DNA of 64,000 nt, from the NCBI RefSeq assembly GCF_006980715.1, contig NZ_SBHN01000001.1:310001-374000 (forward strand). Direction: 5' to 3'. Numbering within the stretch: position 1 is the stretch's first letter; each line of letters opens with the position of its first letter. Of the stretch, positions 8,352 through 18,294 are shown piece after piece. Below the pieces are notes generated by a model. The model was not told the origin of the DNA, did not search any database, and saw only the letters and a program-made list of their open reading frames with translations. The stretch comes from Telmatospirillum sp. J64-1. GTDB taxonomy: Bacteria > Pseudomonadota > Alphaproteobacteria > Rhodospirillales > Magnetospirillaceae. The position numbers and the translations under genes are program-made.

Positions 8352-9422
8352 TTAGACCCCCATTTCGCGGTCCCAGCGGTCGATCCAGGCGGCACGGTTC
8401 TCGGAAACGAATTTCCAGTCGGGCGCGAAGGGCGCGACATCCGGCATGCCGGCCGGCCTGGAGGCAGTGGTGTTGGTGGGAAGGGAATAGGTTGCTTCGG
8501 CCAGAACTTCCTGCCAGGCGCCCAGCATCAGCTCGATATAGGCGTCGGCCAGGTCGGGGGCGGGGCAGTTCTTGACCTTGCAGATGCCAGACGGCATGGC
8601 GAAGACGCCTTCGGCGGGGGCCGACAGATTGACCGGCACGTCCTTGGCCGCCTGCGGCATGATGAAGGCCGAGAAGCTGCCGCCGAGAAGCGTCGCCTCG
8701 CCCTGTGCCGTCAGGTTGAAGGCCTGGGTCAGCTGGGTATAGATGCTGAGCAGGTTGGGCTTCAATTCCTGCAGCTTCTTGAAGGCGGCGTCGATCTCGT
8801 ATTGCGCCTCGCCCAGCGGTTTACCGGTTTCCAGATGCGCGGCCATCAGCAGGGTCCACATGCCTTCGGTATTCTGCAGGGACGGGATGATGACGCGGCC
8901 CTTGTTCTCGGCATCCCACAGGGCGTTCCAGGACGCCACGCCGTCCGGCTTGGCGGCGGTGTTGTAGGCGACGCCCGCCCAGGGCTGCTGATAGTTGACC
9001 CACATGCCGTCCATGTGGATGGCGCTGTCACGCAGATTGCTCATGGACGGGATCTTGCCGGGATCCAGCTTTTCCAGCAGGTCTTCCTCGACCGCCTGGA
9101 TCATGACCGGGTCGTCCATCTGCACGACGGACAGGTAGGGGCGGTCCTTGTTGGACTGCATCTTCTGCAGGTTGACGGTCGAGCGCGTGCCCTCGAACAG
9201 CAGCTTCACGCCGGTTTCCTGTTCGAAACGGGGAGCGACGATGCTTTCCATCCAGCCGGCATGGCTGGCGGCGCCGCCGACCACGATCTCCTTGGTCGCC
9301 GCGCGGACGATATTGGGAAAGCCCGTCACGGCGACGACACCGGCGGCTGCCGCACCACGCAGGAAGGAACGGCGGCTGACAGGAAGAAGGGAGGTGGTTT
9401 CGAGGAGCTTGGTATCGGACAT
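8352..9422 (-). CDS. Periplasmic solute-binding protein of PotD type, Tat-exported
   Basis: The 356-residue protein has a twin-arginine signal (SRRSFLRGAAAAG, residues 17-29) ending near the VRAA site at about residue 41. The mature part fits the extracellular solute-binding protein family found with PotABC-like systems. It is the first gene of the transporter operon. Tat rather than Sec export implies folding before export. The ligand is unknown; context with amidohydrolase, PuuE-like and racemase-like enzymes suggests a nitrogen-rich small molecule. Transcription would start in the region holding the ATTATGCATAAT palindrome at 9609. Confidence 0.9.
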   Translation of the reverse strand: MSDTKLLETTSLLPVSRRSFLRGAAAAGVVAVTGFPNIVRAATKEIVVGGAASHAGWMESIVAPRFEQETGVKLLFEGTRSTVNLQKMQSNKDRPYLSVVQMDDPVMIQAVEEDLLEKLDPGKIPSMSNLRDSAIHMDGMWVNYQQPWAGVAYNTAAKPDGVASWNALWDAENKGRVIIPSLQNTEGMWTLLMAAHLETGKPLGEAQYEIDAAFKKLQELKPNLLSIYTQLTQAFNLTAQGEATLLGGSFSAFIMPQAAKDVPVNLSAPAEGVFAMPSGICKVKNCPAPDLADAYIELMLGAWQEVLAEATYSLPTNTTASRPAGMPDVAPFAPDWKFVSENRAAWIDRWDREMGV

Positions 9423-9724
9423 GGAGGGCTTTCCCTTTCCGGAGCATCAGTAAGTACCCATACTGACGCAACCTCCGTGCCACTCCCGACAGATCGCTGT
9501 AAAATCTGAATTTTTAATGCAAAATGCCCTTATCTGCGGGATTTCGCCGGAAATGGGCCCCAACGCAATGAACAATTGCGCGTCATCATGCCACATCGAT
9601 GATCACAAATTATGCATAATTTTGGTTCGAGAGCATAGTGCCAAGGGAATGGGCTGGGGCTGAAGCCTGTGGATCTGGCGGCAATGACGTTTCCGCCGTA
9701 GCGTTTTCTGCGATATTCAAGGTC
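9423..9724. other. Divergent control region between transporter and aph-like gene
   Basis: About 300 bases with no gene. The stretch 9500-9625 is AT-richer than its neighbours and carries the palindrome copy 2. It should hold the leftward promoter of the transporter operon and possibly a rightward one for the phosphotransferase gene. Confidence 0.45.
9609..9620. promoter_or_regulatory. Perfect palindrome ATTATGCATAAT, candidate GntR operator (copy 2)
   Basis: Identical 12-bp palindrome to that at 2627-2638, with related flanks (ACAAATTATGCATAATTTT). It is 187 bases upstream of the binding-protein start. The pair links the transporter and the amidohydrolase to a common regulator, most likely the FCD GntR protein at 2782-3492. 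Confidence 0.6.
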
Positions 9725-10552
9725 ATGCCAGCGGGAGGAGAGCGCAGGTTGGACTGGATCGATGCATTGCTGGACGGCCGAGGTTCCGGCTGGAGTCCCG
9801 TCAGGAGGGGGGAATCGGGCGATTTCGTCTATCGGCGCAACGATGGTCTTGCCTATGCGAAGATCGCACGGACGGCACGGGCTGCCGAGCTTGCCGCGGA
9901 ACGTGACCGGCTCGCTTGGCTCCAGGGGCGTGGGATTGCCTGCCCGGAGATCATCGAATGGGGGGAAACAGGCGAAGGCGCCTGTCTGGTGATGACGGCC
10001 ATACCCGGCGTGCCGGCGGCCGACCTGCCGGCAGGGGATTTGCTCAAGGCTTGGCCGTCGATGGCACAGCAGATCGGGAAGCTTCACGATCTGCCGACCG
10101 GGCATTGCCCCTTCGAGCGCAGCTTGTCGCAGATGTTCGAACGTGCCGCGGATGTGGTCGCCCGCAATGCAGTGAACCCCGACTTCCTGCCTGATGAGGA
10201 TAAGGGCACGCCCCCCAGTGAATTACTGGCACGCGTCGAACGCGAGTTGCCGGTCCGGCTTGACCAGGAGGGCGTCGATAGAGTCGTCTGTCACGGCGAT
10301 GCTTGCATGCCGAATTTCATGGTCGACCCGAAGAGCCTCCAATGCACCGGCTTGATCGATCTTGGACGCCTGGGGACGGCGGACGCGTATGTCGATCTGG
10401 CCTTGATGCTGGCGAATGCGCGTGAAAGCTGGACGACGCAGGAACAAGAAGCCCAAGCTTTCGCTATCCTGTTCAATTCGCTCGGGATCGAAGCGCCGGA
10501 CCGGGAGCGACTGGTCTTCTATCTTCGGCTCGACCCGCTGACTTGGGGGTGA
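9725..10552 (+). CDS. aph(3'')-I: Aminoglycoside O-phosphotransferase, APH(3'')-I (streptomycin kinase) homologue
   Basis: The ATG at 9725 gives 275 residues, close to the 267 of StrA/APH(3'')-Ib. The sequence follows StrA as I remember it over almost the whole length, with identical blocks such as NAVNPDFLPDEDK, LARVERELPVRLDQE, CMPNFMVDP and GLIDLGRLGTAD. The catalytic loop is VVCHGDACMPN (Brenner-type HGD...N) and the metal-binding segment is IDLGR. The enzyme would phosphorylate streptomycin at 3''-OH in the cytoplasm using ATP. No strB/aph(6) partner, IS element or integron feature flanks it, so it looks chromosomal and native. An in-frame GTG/ATG start further upstream (9638) adds a leader that StrA lacks. 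Confidence 0.9.
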   Translation: MPAGGERRLDWIDALLDGRGSGWSPVRRGESGDFVYRRNDGLAYAKIARTARAAELAAERDRLAWLQGRGIACPEIIEWGETGEGACLVMTAIPGVPAADLPAGDLLKAWPSMAQQIGKLHDLPTGHCPFERSLSQMFERAADVVARNAVNPDFLPDEDKGTPPSELLARVERELPVRLDQEGVDRVVCHGDACMPNFMVDPKSLQCTGLIDLGRLGTADAYVDLALMLANARESWTTQEQEAQAFAILFNSLGIEAPDRERLVFYLRLDPLTWG

Positions 10553-10577
10553 CCTTCTCGCAGTGGCAGCTTTGGGC

Positions 10578-10604
10578 CCCGGCCGTGGCAACGCCCCGGC
10601 CGGG
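10578..10604. terminator. Hairpin between convergent genes
   Basis: An 8-bp stem CCCGGCCG/CGGCCGGG lies between the stops of the phosphotransferase (plus) and the FMN reductase (minus). It could serve both strands; no long T-run is present. Confidence 0.5.
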
Positions 10605-10613
10605 ACGGCGCCG

Positions 10614-11171
10614 TCACGAAGGCTGGTTCAGCTTCTCGGCGAGCGACAGGAAATTGTCCATATAGGCCTGCAGGAAGTCCCGCGTCGCGGCGACGGTGAT
10701 GTCGCCATTTCCGTCGATGAGGTCCGGCTTGAACGAGATATAGGCTTCGCCGCCCATCACCAGGCTGCCGAGAACGCCCAGGATCTGGCGCAGGTGCTGC
10801 TGGCCGACAGCGGTGCCGATCGCCCCCGGCGAGGTGCCGGTGATCGCCGCGACCTTGCCCTTCCAGACATTCTGGTCCATCGGCTTCGAGCCCCAATCGA
10901 TGGCGTTCTTGAGGACGGCCGGGATGGAGCGGTTGAATTCGGGGGTGACGAATAGGAAGGCACCATTGGCCGCCACGGCCTCGGTGAAGCGCCTCACCGC
11001 CGCCGGACGGTCTGCTTCCAGGTCCAGGTTGTACATGGGCAGGTCGTCGATCGGGATGAAACGGGCCTCGATGCGGTTGCCGGCCAGCCGCACCATTGCT
11101 TCCGCAAGTTTGCGGTTGATGGATTCGCGGCGATTGCTGCCGACGATGACGGCGACCTTCAGCTTGTTCAT
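10614..11171 (-). CDS. NADPH-dependent FMN reductase (ChrR/YieF-like)
   Basis: The 185-residue flavodoxin-fold protein starts at ATG 11171. The open frame runs on much further upstream, but that part is antisense to the LysR gene. The FMN phosphate loop reads VGSNRRESINRKLA at residues 9-22. The second flavin contact is TPEFNRSIPAVLKNAIDW near residues 75-92. Such enzymes reduce quinones, chromate or azo compounds with NAD(P)H. It is divergently arranged with a LysR regulator 132 bases away, which probably controls it. Confidence 0.9.
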   Translation of the reverse strand: MNKLKVAVIVGSNRRESINRKLAEAMVRLAGNRIEARFIPIDDLPMYNLDLEADRPAAVRRFTEAVAANGAFLFVTPEFNRSIPAVLKNAIDWGSKPMDQNVWKGKVAAITGTSPGAIGTAVGQQHLRQILGVLGSLVMGGEAYISFKPDLIDGNGDITVAATRDFLQAYMDNFLSLAEKLNQPS

Positions 11172-11303
11172 TCTCTTACCTTCTTCGTGTTTCAGCTCAG
11201 GCGAGCGTGACGCTCGGCCAAAAATACGTCCGGGACAAAGGGGCCGGAAGCTGGCAATCTTGCGTCTCACTGTCCCATTTGTGGAACAGTGACGGAGGGA
11301 TGG

Positions 11304-12266
11304 ATGCAGGACCTCAACGATCTCTATTACTTCGCGCAGGTCGTCGAGCATGGCGGATTCGCGGCGGCGAGCCGGGCGACGGGGCTGCCGAAATCGAAGC
11401 TCAGCCGCCGCATCGCCCAGTTGGAGGAACGCCTCGGCGTCCGTTTGCTGCAACGCTCGACGCGCCGTTTCTCCGTCACGGAAATCGGGCAGCTTTACTA
11501 CCGTCATTGCCAGGCCCTGGTCGCGGAGGCCGATGCGGCGCAGGAGGCCGTGGACCGGACCCAGACCGAACCCCGGGGGACGGTGCGGGTCAGTTGTCCG
11601 GTGATGCTGGCGCGGGGGCCGGTGGCCGCCGTGGTCTCGCGTTTCCTCGCCGATCATCCGCAGGCGCGTGTCCATCTCGAAGCCACCAACCGGCGGGTGG
11701 ACGTCATCGAGGAAGGCTTCGACATCGCCATCCGGGTGCGCCAGCCTCCGCTGGAGGAAAGCCATCTCGTCATCAAGATGCTGGCGCGGAACAGCACGCT
11801 CCTGGTCGCCAGTCCCCATCTGCTCGATCGGCTGGGCCGTCCCCGGCGGCCCGAGGAGCTGGAGCGTTTCGATGGTCTCGACATGTCCCGTTCCGGTGGA
11901 GAACATGTCTGGCGCCTGACTGATCCCGAGGGCGTGGTCTTCAAGGCGCCGTTCCAGCCGCGCCTCGTCACCGACGAAATGATGATGCTGCGCCAAGCAG
12001 CCCTTGAGGGATTGGGCTTGGTGCAACTGCCGGGCTTCGTGGTCGGGGAGGATATCCGCAGGGGAAGGCTGGAACCGGTCCTGCGCGGTTGGACGCTGCA
12101 GGAAGGGTTGGTCCATGCCGTCTTTCCCTCGCGGCGCGGCCTTGTTCCCGCCGTGCGGCTCTTCCTCGACGCCCTGGCTGCTTTCTTCAAGCATCGCCAT
12201 GACGAGGTGCTTCTGTCGGCGGAAGACTGGGGTACCCCGGAACGGGCGGAGGCGAGGGAACCATGA
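11304..12266 (+). CDS. LysR-family transcriptional regulator
   Basis: The ATG at 11304 follows a clear GGAGGGA ribosome site; a GTG at 11289 would overlap that site and is rejected. The 320-residue protein has an N-terminal winged helix (residues 1-60) with GLPKSKLSRRIAQLEERLGV as the recognition region, and a two-lobed substrate-binding domain from about residue 90. It is divergent from the FMN reductase and overlaps the downstream AraC gene by four bases (ATGA). It likely activates or represses the reductase. Confidence 0.93.
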   Translation: MQDLNDLYYFAQVVEHGGFAAASRATGLPKSKLSRRIAQLEERLGVRLLQRSTRRFSVTEIGQLYYRHCQALVAEADAAQEAVDRTQTEPRGTVRVSCPVMLARGPVAAVVSRFLADHPQARVHLEATNRRVDVIEEGFDIAIRVRQPPLEESHLVIKMLARNSTLLVASPHLLDRLGRPRRPEELERFDGLDMSRSGGEHVWRLTDPEGVVFKAPFQPRLVTDEMMMLRQAALEGLGLVQLPGFVVGEDIRRGRLEPVLRGWTLQEGLVHAVFPSRRGLVPAVRLFLDALAAFFKHRHDEVLLSAEDWGTPERAEAREP

Positions 12267-13069
12267 GCCCTTCCGCATCCCATCATGTCGTCGCCCTGGC
12301 CACGACGCTGTCGGGTATCGAAGCGGTCTGCGCCGAGACGGCCCGTTCTTTTACGCGCCACACCCATGACCGGTTCGGGATCGGCCTGATCCATCGCGGC
12401 GCGCAATCATCGGCCAGCGGCCGGGGTTTGGTGGAGGCGGTTGCGGGAGATCTCATCACCGTCAATCCGGGGGAGGTTCACGACGGCCATCCTCTCGGCG
12501 GCCAGGGCCGCGCTTGGCGGATGCTCTATCTGGAGCCGGAGCTTATTGGCGCCAGCTTGGCCGAGATGGGTGCCAATCCGGGACGGGAATTTCCGCTCCC
12601 CGTTCTGCAGGACAGGACCGCCGTTCGTCATTTCCGGACCCTTTTCGCCAGCCTGCTCCGGCCAGACGCTCCGCTCGCCCGGGAGGGTGCCTTGCTCGGC
12701 CTGATCGCCGCCGTGATGACGGAACCGGGCCCGGCCCGCAGGCGGCAGGCTCCGCCGCCGATCAGCCGCGCCCGTGCCATAATGGATGACGATCCGGCGC
12801 GGCCCCATACTCTGGCCGATCTGGCGGCGGCGAGCGGACTGAGCCGCTTCCAGGTCTTGCGCGGCTTCGAGCAGGCCACCGGCCTGACGCCGCATGCCTA
12901 TCTCATGCAAAGGCGTCTTGCCATGGCACGACGCCTGATTGCTGCCGGCATGCCTCTGGCGGCAGCGGCAGCGGCCAGCGGCTTCGCCGATCAGAGTCAC
13001 ATGACCCGCCTGTTCGCCCGCGCCTATGGCCTGACCCCTGGAGCCTATGCGGCGGCCATGCGGCCATAG
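12263..13069 (+). CDS. AraC-family transcriptional regulator
   Basis: The 268-residue protein has an N-terminal AraC-type cupin domain (about residues 20-150; HTHDRFGIGLI and VNPGEVHDG) and a C-terminal double helix-turn-helix (about 175-265) with LADLAAASGLSRFQVLRGFE and the closing YGLTPGAYAAAMR. It overlaps the LysR gene by four bases. The LysE-type exporter follows 81 bases later. AraC plus LysE pairs of this layout are common, with the regulator controlling the exporter. Confidence 0.93.
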   Translation: MSPSASHHVVALATTLSGIEAVCAETARSFTRHTHDRFGIGLIHRGAQSSASGRGLVEAVAGDLITVNPGEVHDGHPLGGQGRAWRMLYLEPELIGASLAEMGANPGREFPLPVLQDRTAVRHFRTLFASLLRPDAPLAREGALLGLIAAVMTEPGPARRRQAPPPISRARAIMDDDPARPHTLADLAAASGLSRFQVLRGFEQATGLTPHAYLMQRRLAMARRLIAAGMPLAAAAAASGFADQSHMTRLFARAYGLTPGAYAAAMRP

Positions 13070-13150
13070 AAGCTGCAATTCCGTTCAAGACGAGGGATTT
13101 ACCCGGACGACAAAGTGCCCCCTGGGCTGTCACGGCTGCCGGAGGGGCGG

Positions 13151-13762
13151 ATGGACATGGAGTACTTCGTCACGTCTTTGATCGTGGTCGTGTCGCCAGG
13201 CACGGGCGTGATCTTTACCGTCGCCACCGGGCTTTCCCAGGGCGCGCGCAGCGGCATCGCCGCAGCCTTCGGCTGCACCCTCGGCATCCTTCCCCATATG
13301 GCGGCGGCACTTCTGGGGCTCGCGGCCCTGCTCCAGAGCAATCCCCGGGCATTCCTGGCGCTCAAGCTTCTGGGCGGGGCCTATCTACTTTACATGGCCT
13401 GGAGCATCCTCCGCCGTCACGGCCCGCTGGCGATGGAAGAGAGGAGTGCGGCGTCTTCGGTTCGACAGGTGGTTCTTTCGGCCATCCTGCTGAACCTGCT
13501 CAATCCCAAACTGCCTCTTTTCTTTTTCGCCTTCCTGCCTCAATTCGTCGATCCGCAACAGCCGTCGCCCTTGGGGAGCCTGCTTGTCCTGAGCCTGATC
13601 TTCATGCTGCTGACCTTTGCCGTCTTCGCCGTCTACGGCGCGGCAGCGGCCTGGATGCGGCGCCATGTCCTGGCTAGGCCCGCAGTGATGGCAGGGATGA
13701 GGGGAATATTCGCGCTGGCTTTCCTGCTTCTCGCCCTCCGTCTTCTGACCGCGATGCCGTGA
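13151..13762 (+). CDS. LysE/RhtB-family amino-acid exporter
   Basis: The ATG at 13151 lies after GGAGGGG and gives 203 residues; an earlier in-frame codon at 13115 has no ribosome site. The protein starts with the usual LysE pattern: a membrane segment then SPGTGVIFTVATGLSQGARSG near residues 17-37. Six hydrophobic segments are evident, with the NLLNPKLPLFFFAFLPQF motif near 115-132. It should export amino acids or homoserine-lactone-like compounds across the inner membrane. Regulated probably by the AraC gene upstream. Confidence 0.92.
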   Translation: MDMEYFVTSLIVVVSPGTGVIFTVATGLSQGARSGIAAAFGCTLGILPHMAAALLGLAALLQSNPRAFLALKLLGGAYLLYMAWSILRRHGPLAMEERSAASSVRQVVLSAILLNLLNPKLPLFFFAFLPQFVDPQQPSPLGSLLVLSLIFMLLTFAVFAVYGAAAAWMRRHVLARPAVMAGMRGIFALAFLLLALRLLTAMP

Positions 13763-13773
13763 GGGCATAAGAA

Positions 13774-13805
13774 AAGCCCGGCCCCTGGGAAAGGGGCCGG
13801 GCCTT
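13774..13805. terminator. Bidirectional terminator between LysE and RND genes
   Basis: An 11-bp GC-rich stem GCCCGGCCCCT/AGGGGCCGGGC with a short loop is flanked by A-run and CTT, between the stops of the converging genes at 13762 and 13817. Confidence 0.85.
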
Positions 13806-13816
13806 GAGGCAGGCGG

Positions 13817-16800
13817 TTATTCCGCCGGGGCCGCCTCGATGGCGGCGGGTGCCGGCTCTTCCTTTCTCTTCGTGCCGAACAGACGGTAGACGGCGACGAA
13901 GAAGGCGGGGACGAAGAAGATGGCCAGGACCGTGGCCGAGATCATGCCGCCCATCACGCCGATGCCGATGGCGTTCTGGCTTTCCGCACCGGCCCCGGAA
14001 CTGAGGACGAGCGGCAGCACGCCGAGCGTGAAGGCGAGGGAGGTCATGATGATCGGACGCAGGCGCTGGCGGGATGCCTCGATGGCGGCTTCCTTCAGCC
14101 CCATCCCCTGTTCGTAGAGCGTCTTCGCGAATTCCACGATCAGGATGGCGTTCTTCGCTGACAGGCCGATCGTCGTCAGCAGGGCTACCTGGAAGTAGAT
14201 GTCGCTGGGCAGACCGGCGATGGTGGCGCCGATGACCGAGCCGAGGACGCCCAGGGGCACCACCAGCATGACCGAGACCGGCACCGTCCAGCTTTCGTAG
14301 AGCGCGGCCAGGGAGAGGAAGACCACCAGCATCGAGATGGCGTAAAGGATGGGAGCCTGTGATCCCGTCATCCGTTCCTCATAGGACAGGCCGGTCCATT
14401 CATAGCCGATCCCCGGCGGCAATTGCCGGATCATCTCTTCCATGGCGGCCATGGCCTCGCCCGAACTGACGCCCGGAGCCGGAGCCCCCTGAATGTTCAG
14501 GGACGGAGCGCCGTTATAGCGTTCCAGCTTGGGCGAGCCGAAGGTCCAATGCGCCGTGGTAAAGGCCGAGAAGGGGACCATCTCGCCAAGATTGTTGCGC
14601 ACATACCAGCGGTCGATGTCCTCGGGCAGCATGCGGAAGGGCGCATCCGCCTGAAGATAGACCTTCTTCACGCGGCCCTTCTCGATGAAGTCGTTGACAT
14701 AGGCCGAGCCCCAGGCCGCCGAGAGGGTGTTGTTGATGTCGTTGAGGGACAGGCCCAGGGCCTGCGCCTTCTCGCGGTCCACGACGACTCGGTATTGCGG
14801 CGTGTCCTCCAGCCCGTTGGGGCGGACGCCCACCAGCAGGGGATTCTGTGCCGCCATGCCGAGCAGCTGGTTGCGCGCGGCCATCAGCTTCTCGTGACCG
14901 AGGCCGCCACGGTCGAGCAATTGCAGGTCGAAGCCGGTAGCATTGCCCAGGCCGGGAACGGAAGGCGGCATGAAGGTGAAGACCATCGCATCCTTGATGC
15001 GGGAAAGCGCCCCCATGGCCCGCGCCGCGATGGCCGCGGGTTTCTGTTCCGGTTCCTGACGGACGGACCAGTCCTTCAGCCGCACGAAGGCCATGCCGGA
15101 ATTCTGGCCGCGACCGGCGAAGCTGAAGCCCGCGATGGTGAACAGGCCCTCGACATTGTCCTTCTCGGTTTCAAGGAAATACTTCTCGACGGCCTTGTTG
15201 GTTTCCATCGTGCGTTCGAGGGTGGCGCCCGGCGGGGCCGACCACAGGACGAAGAGCTGGCCCCGGTCCTCGTTGGGCAGGAAGGCGGTCGGCATCTGCA
15301 TGAACAGATAGCCCAGGCCGCCCAGGATCAGCAGATAGGCGATGCCGTAGCGGCCGAGCCGGGACACGGCTGTGCCGACGCCCCGCTGGTAGGAGCGGCT
15401 GCTGGCGTCGAAGGCGCGGTTGAACCAGCCGAAGGGGCCGCGCTTCTCGAAGGCGTGATGGCCTTTCTGGATGGGTTTCAGGATGGTCGCGCAAAGGGCC
15501 GGGGTCAGCACCATCGCCACCACGACCGACAGGACCATGGCCGAAACGATGGTGATGGAGAACTGGCGGTAGATGGCACCGGCCGAACCGCCGAAGAAGG
15601 CCATGGGCACGAAGACCGCCGACAGCACGAGCGCGATGCCGATCAGCGCGCCGGTGATCTGGCCCATGGATTTGCGCGTGGCTTCGCGGGGCGGCAAGCC
15701 GTCCTCGTCCATCACGCGCTCGACATTCTCGACCACCACGATGGCGTCGTCCACCAGCAGGCCGATCGCCAGCACCATGCCGAACATGGTCAGCACGTTG
15801 ATGGAGAAGCCGAAGGCCGCCAGCACCCCGAAGGTTCCCAGCAGCACGACCGGCACCGCCAGCGTGGGAATAAGCGTCGCCCGGAAGTTCTGCAGGAACA
15901 GATACATGACCAGGAAGACGAGGATGATCGCCTCGATCAGGGTCTTGACCACCGCCTTGATGGACAGCGAGACGAAGGGCGTGGTGTCGTAGGGATAGAT
16001 GGCTTCCAGCCCCTCGGGGAAGAAGGGCTCGAGTTCGCTGATGCGCTGCCGCACCGCTTCGGCCGTATCCAAGGCATTGGCGCCGGTGGCGAGCTTGATC
16101 CCCAGGCCGGCGGCGGGATTGCCGTTGTAGCGCGCCTCGATTTCATAGGTCTCGGAACCGATCTCGACCCGGGCGACATCGCGCAGGCGCACCTGGGCGC
16201 CGTCGGGATGGACACGCAGCAGGATGTTCTGGAATTCCTCGGGCGTCTGCATGCGCGTCTGCGCCGTGATCGTGGCGTTCAACTGCTGGCCGGGCACTGC
16301 CGGCGCGCCGCCCAATTGACCGGCCGAGACCTGTGCGTTCTCGGCGGCGATGGCGTTGCTGACATCCAGGACGGTGAGCTGATGGCTGTTCAGCTTGTCC
16401 GGATCGAGCCAGATCCGCATGGCGTTCTGCGGCCCGAAGACGGTGACTTCGCCCACTCCGTTGACGCGGCTGATGATGTCCTGGATGTTGGACGCCACAT
16501 AGTCGGCGATATCGCCGTTGCTGAGCCGTCCATCGGACACGAAGCCCACCACCATCAGGAAGTCGCTGGTAGCCTTGGACACCTGCAGACCGCGCTGCTG
16601 CACTTCCTGCGGCAGCAAGGGGGTGGCCAGCTGCAGCTTGTTCTGGACCTGGACCTGGGCGATGTCCGGATCGGCCTCGGGCTCGAAGGTCAACGTGATG
16701 GTGACGTTGCCCGAGGAATCGCTGGTTGAGGACATGTAACGGAAATGGTCAAGCCCGGTCATTTTCTGTTCGATGACCTGGGTGACCGTGTCCTCCAGCG

Positions 16801-16966
16801 TCTGCGCCGAGGCGCCGGGATAGCTGGCGCTGATGGAAACGGCTGGCGGAGCGATCTTTGGATATTGCTCCACGGGCAGGCCCAGGATCGCCAGGATCCC
16901 CGCCAGCATGATCGAGATGGCGATGACCCAGGCGAAGACCGGGCGGTCGATGAAGAATTTAGCCAT
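13817..16966 (-). CDS. RND multidrug efflux pump, inner-membrane transporter (AcrB/MexB type)
   Basis: The 1049-residue protein has the full HAE1-RND length. The N-terminus [17 protein letters not shown] is typical. The proton-relay pair is in [16 protein letters not shown] near residue 405. Twelve membrane segments and two large periplasmic loops can be followed, and the C-terminal cytoplasmic tail ends in [10 protein letters not shown]. It takes amphiphilic drugs from the periplasm or membrane and drives them out with proton influx. The membrane-fusion partner lies 16 bases upstream in the same operon. No outer-membrane channel gene (TolC/OprM type) is present here, so a channel encoded elsewhere must be used. 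Confidence 0.96.
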   Translation of the reverse strand: MAKFFIDRPVFAWVIAISIMLAGILAILGLPVEQYPKIAPPAVSISASYPGASAQTLEDTVTQVIEQKMTGLDHFRYMSSTSDSSGNVTITLTFEPEADPDIAQVQVQNKLQLATPLLPQEVQQRGLQVSKATSDFLMVVGFVSDGRLSNGDIADYVASNIQDIISRVNGVGEVTVFGPQNAMRIWLDPDKLNSHQLTVLDVSNAIAAENAQVSAGQLGGAPAVPGQQLNATITAQTRMQTPEEFQNILLRVHPDGAQVRLRDVARVEIGSETYEIEARYNGNPAAGLGIKLATGANALDTAEAVRQRISELEPFFPEGLEAIYPYDTTPFVSLSIKAVVKTLIEAIILVFLVMYLFLQNFRATLIPTLAVPVVLLGTFGVLAAFGFSINVLTMFGMVLAIGLLVDDAIVVVENVERVMDEDGLPPREATRKSMGQITGALIGIALVLSAVFVPMAFFGGSAGAIYRQFSITIVSAMVLSVVVAMVLTPALCATILKPIQKGHHAFEKRGPFGWFNRAFDASSRSYQRGVGTAVSRLGRYGIAYLLILGGLGYLFMQMPTAFLPNEDRGQLFVLWSAPPGATLERTMETNKAVEKYFLETEKDNVEGLFTIAGFSFAGRGQNSGMAFVRLKDWSVRQEPEQKPAAIAARAMGALSRIKDAMVFTFMPPSVPGLGNATGFDLQLLDRGGLGHEKLMAARNQLLGMAAQNPLLVGVRPNGLEDTPQYRVVVDREKAQALGLSLNDINNTLSAAWGSAYVNDFIEKGRVKKVYLQADAPFRMLPEDIDRWYVRNNLGEMVPFSAFTTAHWTFGSPKLERYNGAPSLNIQGAPAPGVSSGEAMAAMEEMIRQLPPGIGYEWTGLSYEERMTGSQAPILYAISMLVVFLSLAALYESWTVPVSVMLVVPLGVLGSVIGATIAGLPSDIYFQVALLTTIGLSAKNAILIVEFAKTLYEQGMGLKEAAIEASRQRLRPIIMTSLAFTLGVLPLVLSSGAGAESQNAIGIGVMGGMISATVLAIFFVPAFFVAVYRLFGTKRKEEPAPAAIEAAPAE

Positions 16967-16982
16967 GTCTGTTGATCCTGCC

Positions 16983-18164
16983 TCAGCGCGTCGGCTGCAC
17001 TGCGGCGGCCAAGGCCGGACTGGCCTCGACGGGTTTCACCTCGGCGCCGGGGCTGATCTTCTGCAGGCCTTCCACGACGATCCTCTCGCCCGGCTGGAGG
17101 CCTTCCGTGACCAGCCATTTGTTGCCGATGGCCCGGTCCGTCTTGATGGGACGGATGTTCACCTTGTTGTCGTTGCCGACCACCCAGACCATGGCGCTGC
17201 CGTCGGCATTACGGGTGACGGCGGGCTGCGGCACGACCAGGGCGTCCGCGGCGATGCCCTGATCGACTTTCGCGCGGACGAACAGGCCCGGCAGCAGCTC
17301 GAGATTGGGATTGGGGAAGACGGCGCGCATCTGCACCGAGCTGGTGCTCTGGTCGACGGTGACGTCGGAGAATTGCAACTCGCCCTGCAAGGGATAGGGC
17401 TCGCCGCCCGAATGCAGGAACAGGGTGACGGGAACCTTGCCCTGCTCGTTGGGGCGGATGCGGCCCGAGGCAATGTCCTTGCGCATTTCCATCAACTGCG
17501 ACGCCGATTGCGTGACGTCCACATAGAGCGGGTCGAGCTGCTGGATGGTGGCCAGCGCCGTCGCCTGATTGGCGGAAACCAGCGCGCCTTCCGTCACGGT
17601 CGACTTGCCGATGCGTCCGGAGATCGGCGCGAAGACCTTGGTGTAGTCGAGATTGATGCGGGCCAGGTCGAGCGCGGCCTTGGCGGCGGCGACTTCCGCC
17701 TCGTTCTGCTTGAGGAGGGCGCGCACGTCGTCGTAGTCCTGCTTGCTGACCACGCCGCGCTTGATCAGTTCCTCGTAGCGATTCGCCTTATTGCGCGACG
17801 CCTGGAGATTGGCTTCGGCCTTCTGCAATTCCGCCTTGGCGCTGTCGAAGCTTGCCTGATAGATCGCCGGGTCGATCTGGTAGAGCTGCTCGCCCGCCTT
17901 GACGTCGCTGCCTTCGCGGAAGAAGCGCTTGAGCACGATGCCGCTGACCTGCGGCCGCACTTCGGCGACGCGATAGGCGGCGGTGCGGCCGGGCAGTTCG
18001 GCGGAGACGGAAAGGTTCTGCGGCATCACCGTGACGACGCCGACCTCGACCGCCTGCTGCGGCGCCGGATTGCTCGCCTGGGCCGCCGGATCCTTGCAGG
18101 CGGCAAGGGAAAGAGAGAGAACGGAAAGTGCTGCAAAAGCGAGTAACGTATGAGCTTTACGCAT
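16983..18164 (-). CDS. RND efflux periplasmic adaptor (AcrA/MexA type lipoprotein)
   Basis: The ATG at 18164 gives 393 residues with a lipoprotein signal: hydrophobic core at residues 7-20 and lipobox SLAAC at 18-22. The open frame extends further upstream into the promoter, but those residues are not conserved. The order is beta-barrel/lipoyl halves ([15 protein letters not shown] near 60), coiled-coil hairpin at about 95-170, lipoyl half again ([13 protein letters not shown]), then barrel and membrane-proximal domain. It bridges the RND pump to an outer-membrane channel. It is first in the pump operon and divergent from the TetR gene. Confidence 0.95.
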   Translation of the reverse strand: MRKAHTLLAFAALSVLSLSLAACKDPAAQASNPAPQQAVEVGVVTVMPQNLSVSAELPGRTAAYRVAEVRPQVSGIVLKRFFREGSDVKAGEQLYQIDPAIYQASFDSAKAELQKAEANLQASRNKANRYEELIKRGVVSKQDYDDVRALLKQNEAEVAAAKAALDLARINLDYTKVFAPISGRIGKSTVTEGALVSANQATALATIQQLDPLYVDVTQSASQLMEMRKDIASGRIRPNEQGKVPVTLFLHSGGEPYPLQGELQFSDVTVDQSTSSVQMRAVFPNPNLELLPGLFVRAKVDQGIAADALVVPQPAVTRNADGSAMVWVVGNDNKVNIRPIKTDRAIGNKWLVTEGLQPGERIVVEGLQKISPGAEVKPVEASPALAAAVQPTR

Positions 18165-18294
18165 GATGATCCTTGTCAGGGGCCCTTGGCCCCCTCTGCT
18201 TCTCTTTTCGGTCGAGAGAGCATCACAGCAGCCATGGCACCGAAAACCGACGCTCCGTCGCGAGACACGTGGAAATGCTTGTTTGCAATAAACG

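Noticed and set aside
9638-10552. Integron cassette or strA-strB transposon
   Set aside because: No attC-like site, no integrase next to it, no strB, and no terminal inverted repeats were seen.
10614-12278. 554-residue open frame on the minus strand covering the FMN reductase and far beyond
   Set aside because: Only the last 185 residues resemble a protein family; the rest is antisense to the well-supported LysR gene and has no ribosome site.
14423-16729. 768-residue open frame on the plus strand
   Set aside because: It is the antisense of the RND pump gene, with low-complexity His/Gly/Asp composition typical of shadows in GC-rich DNA.
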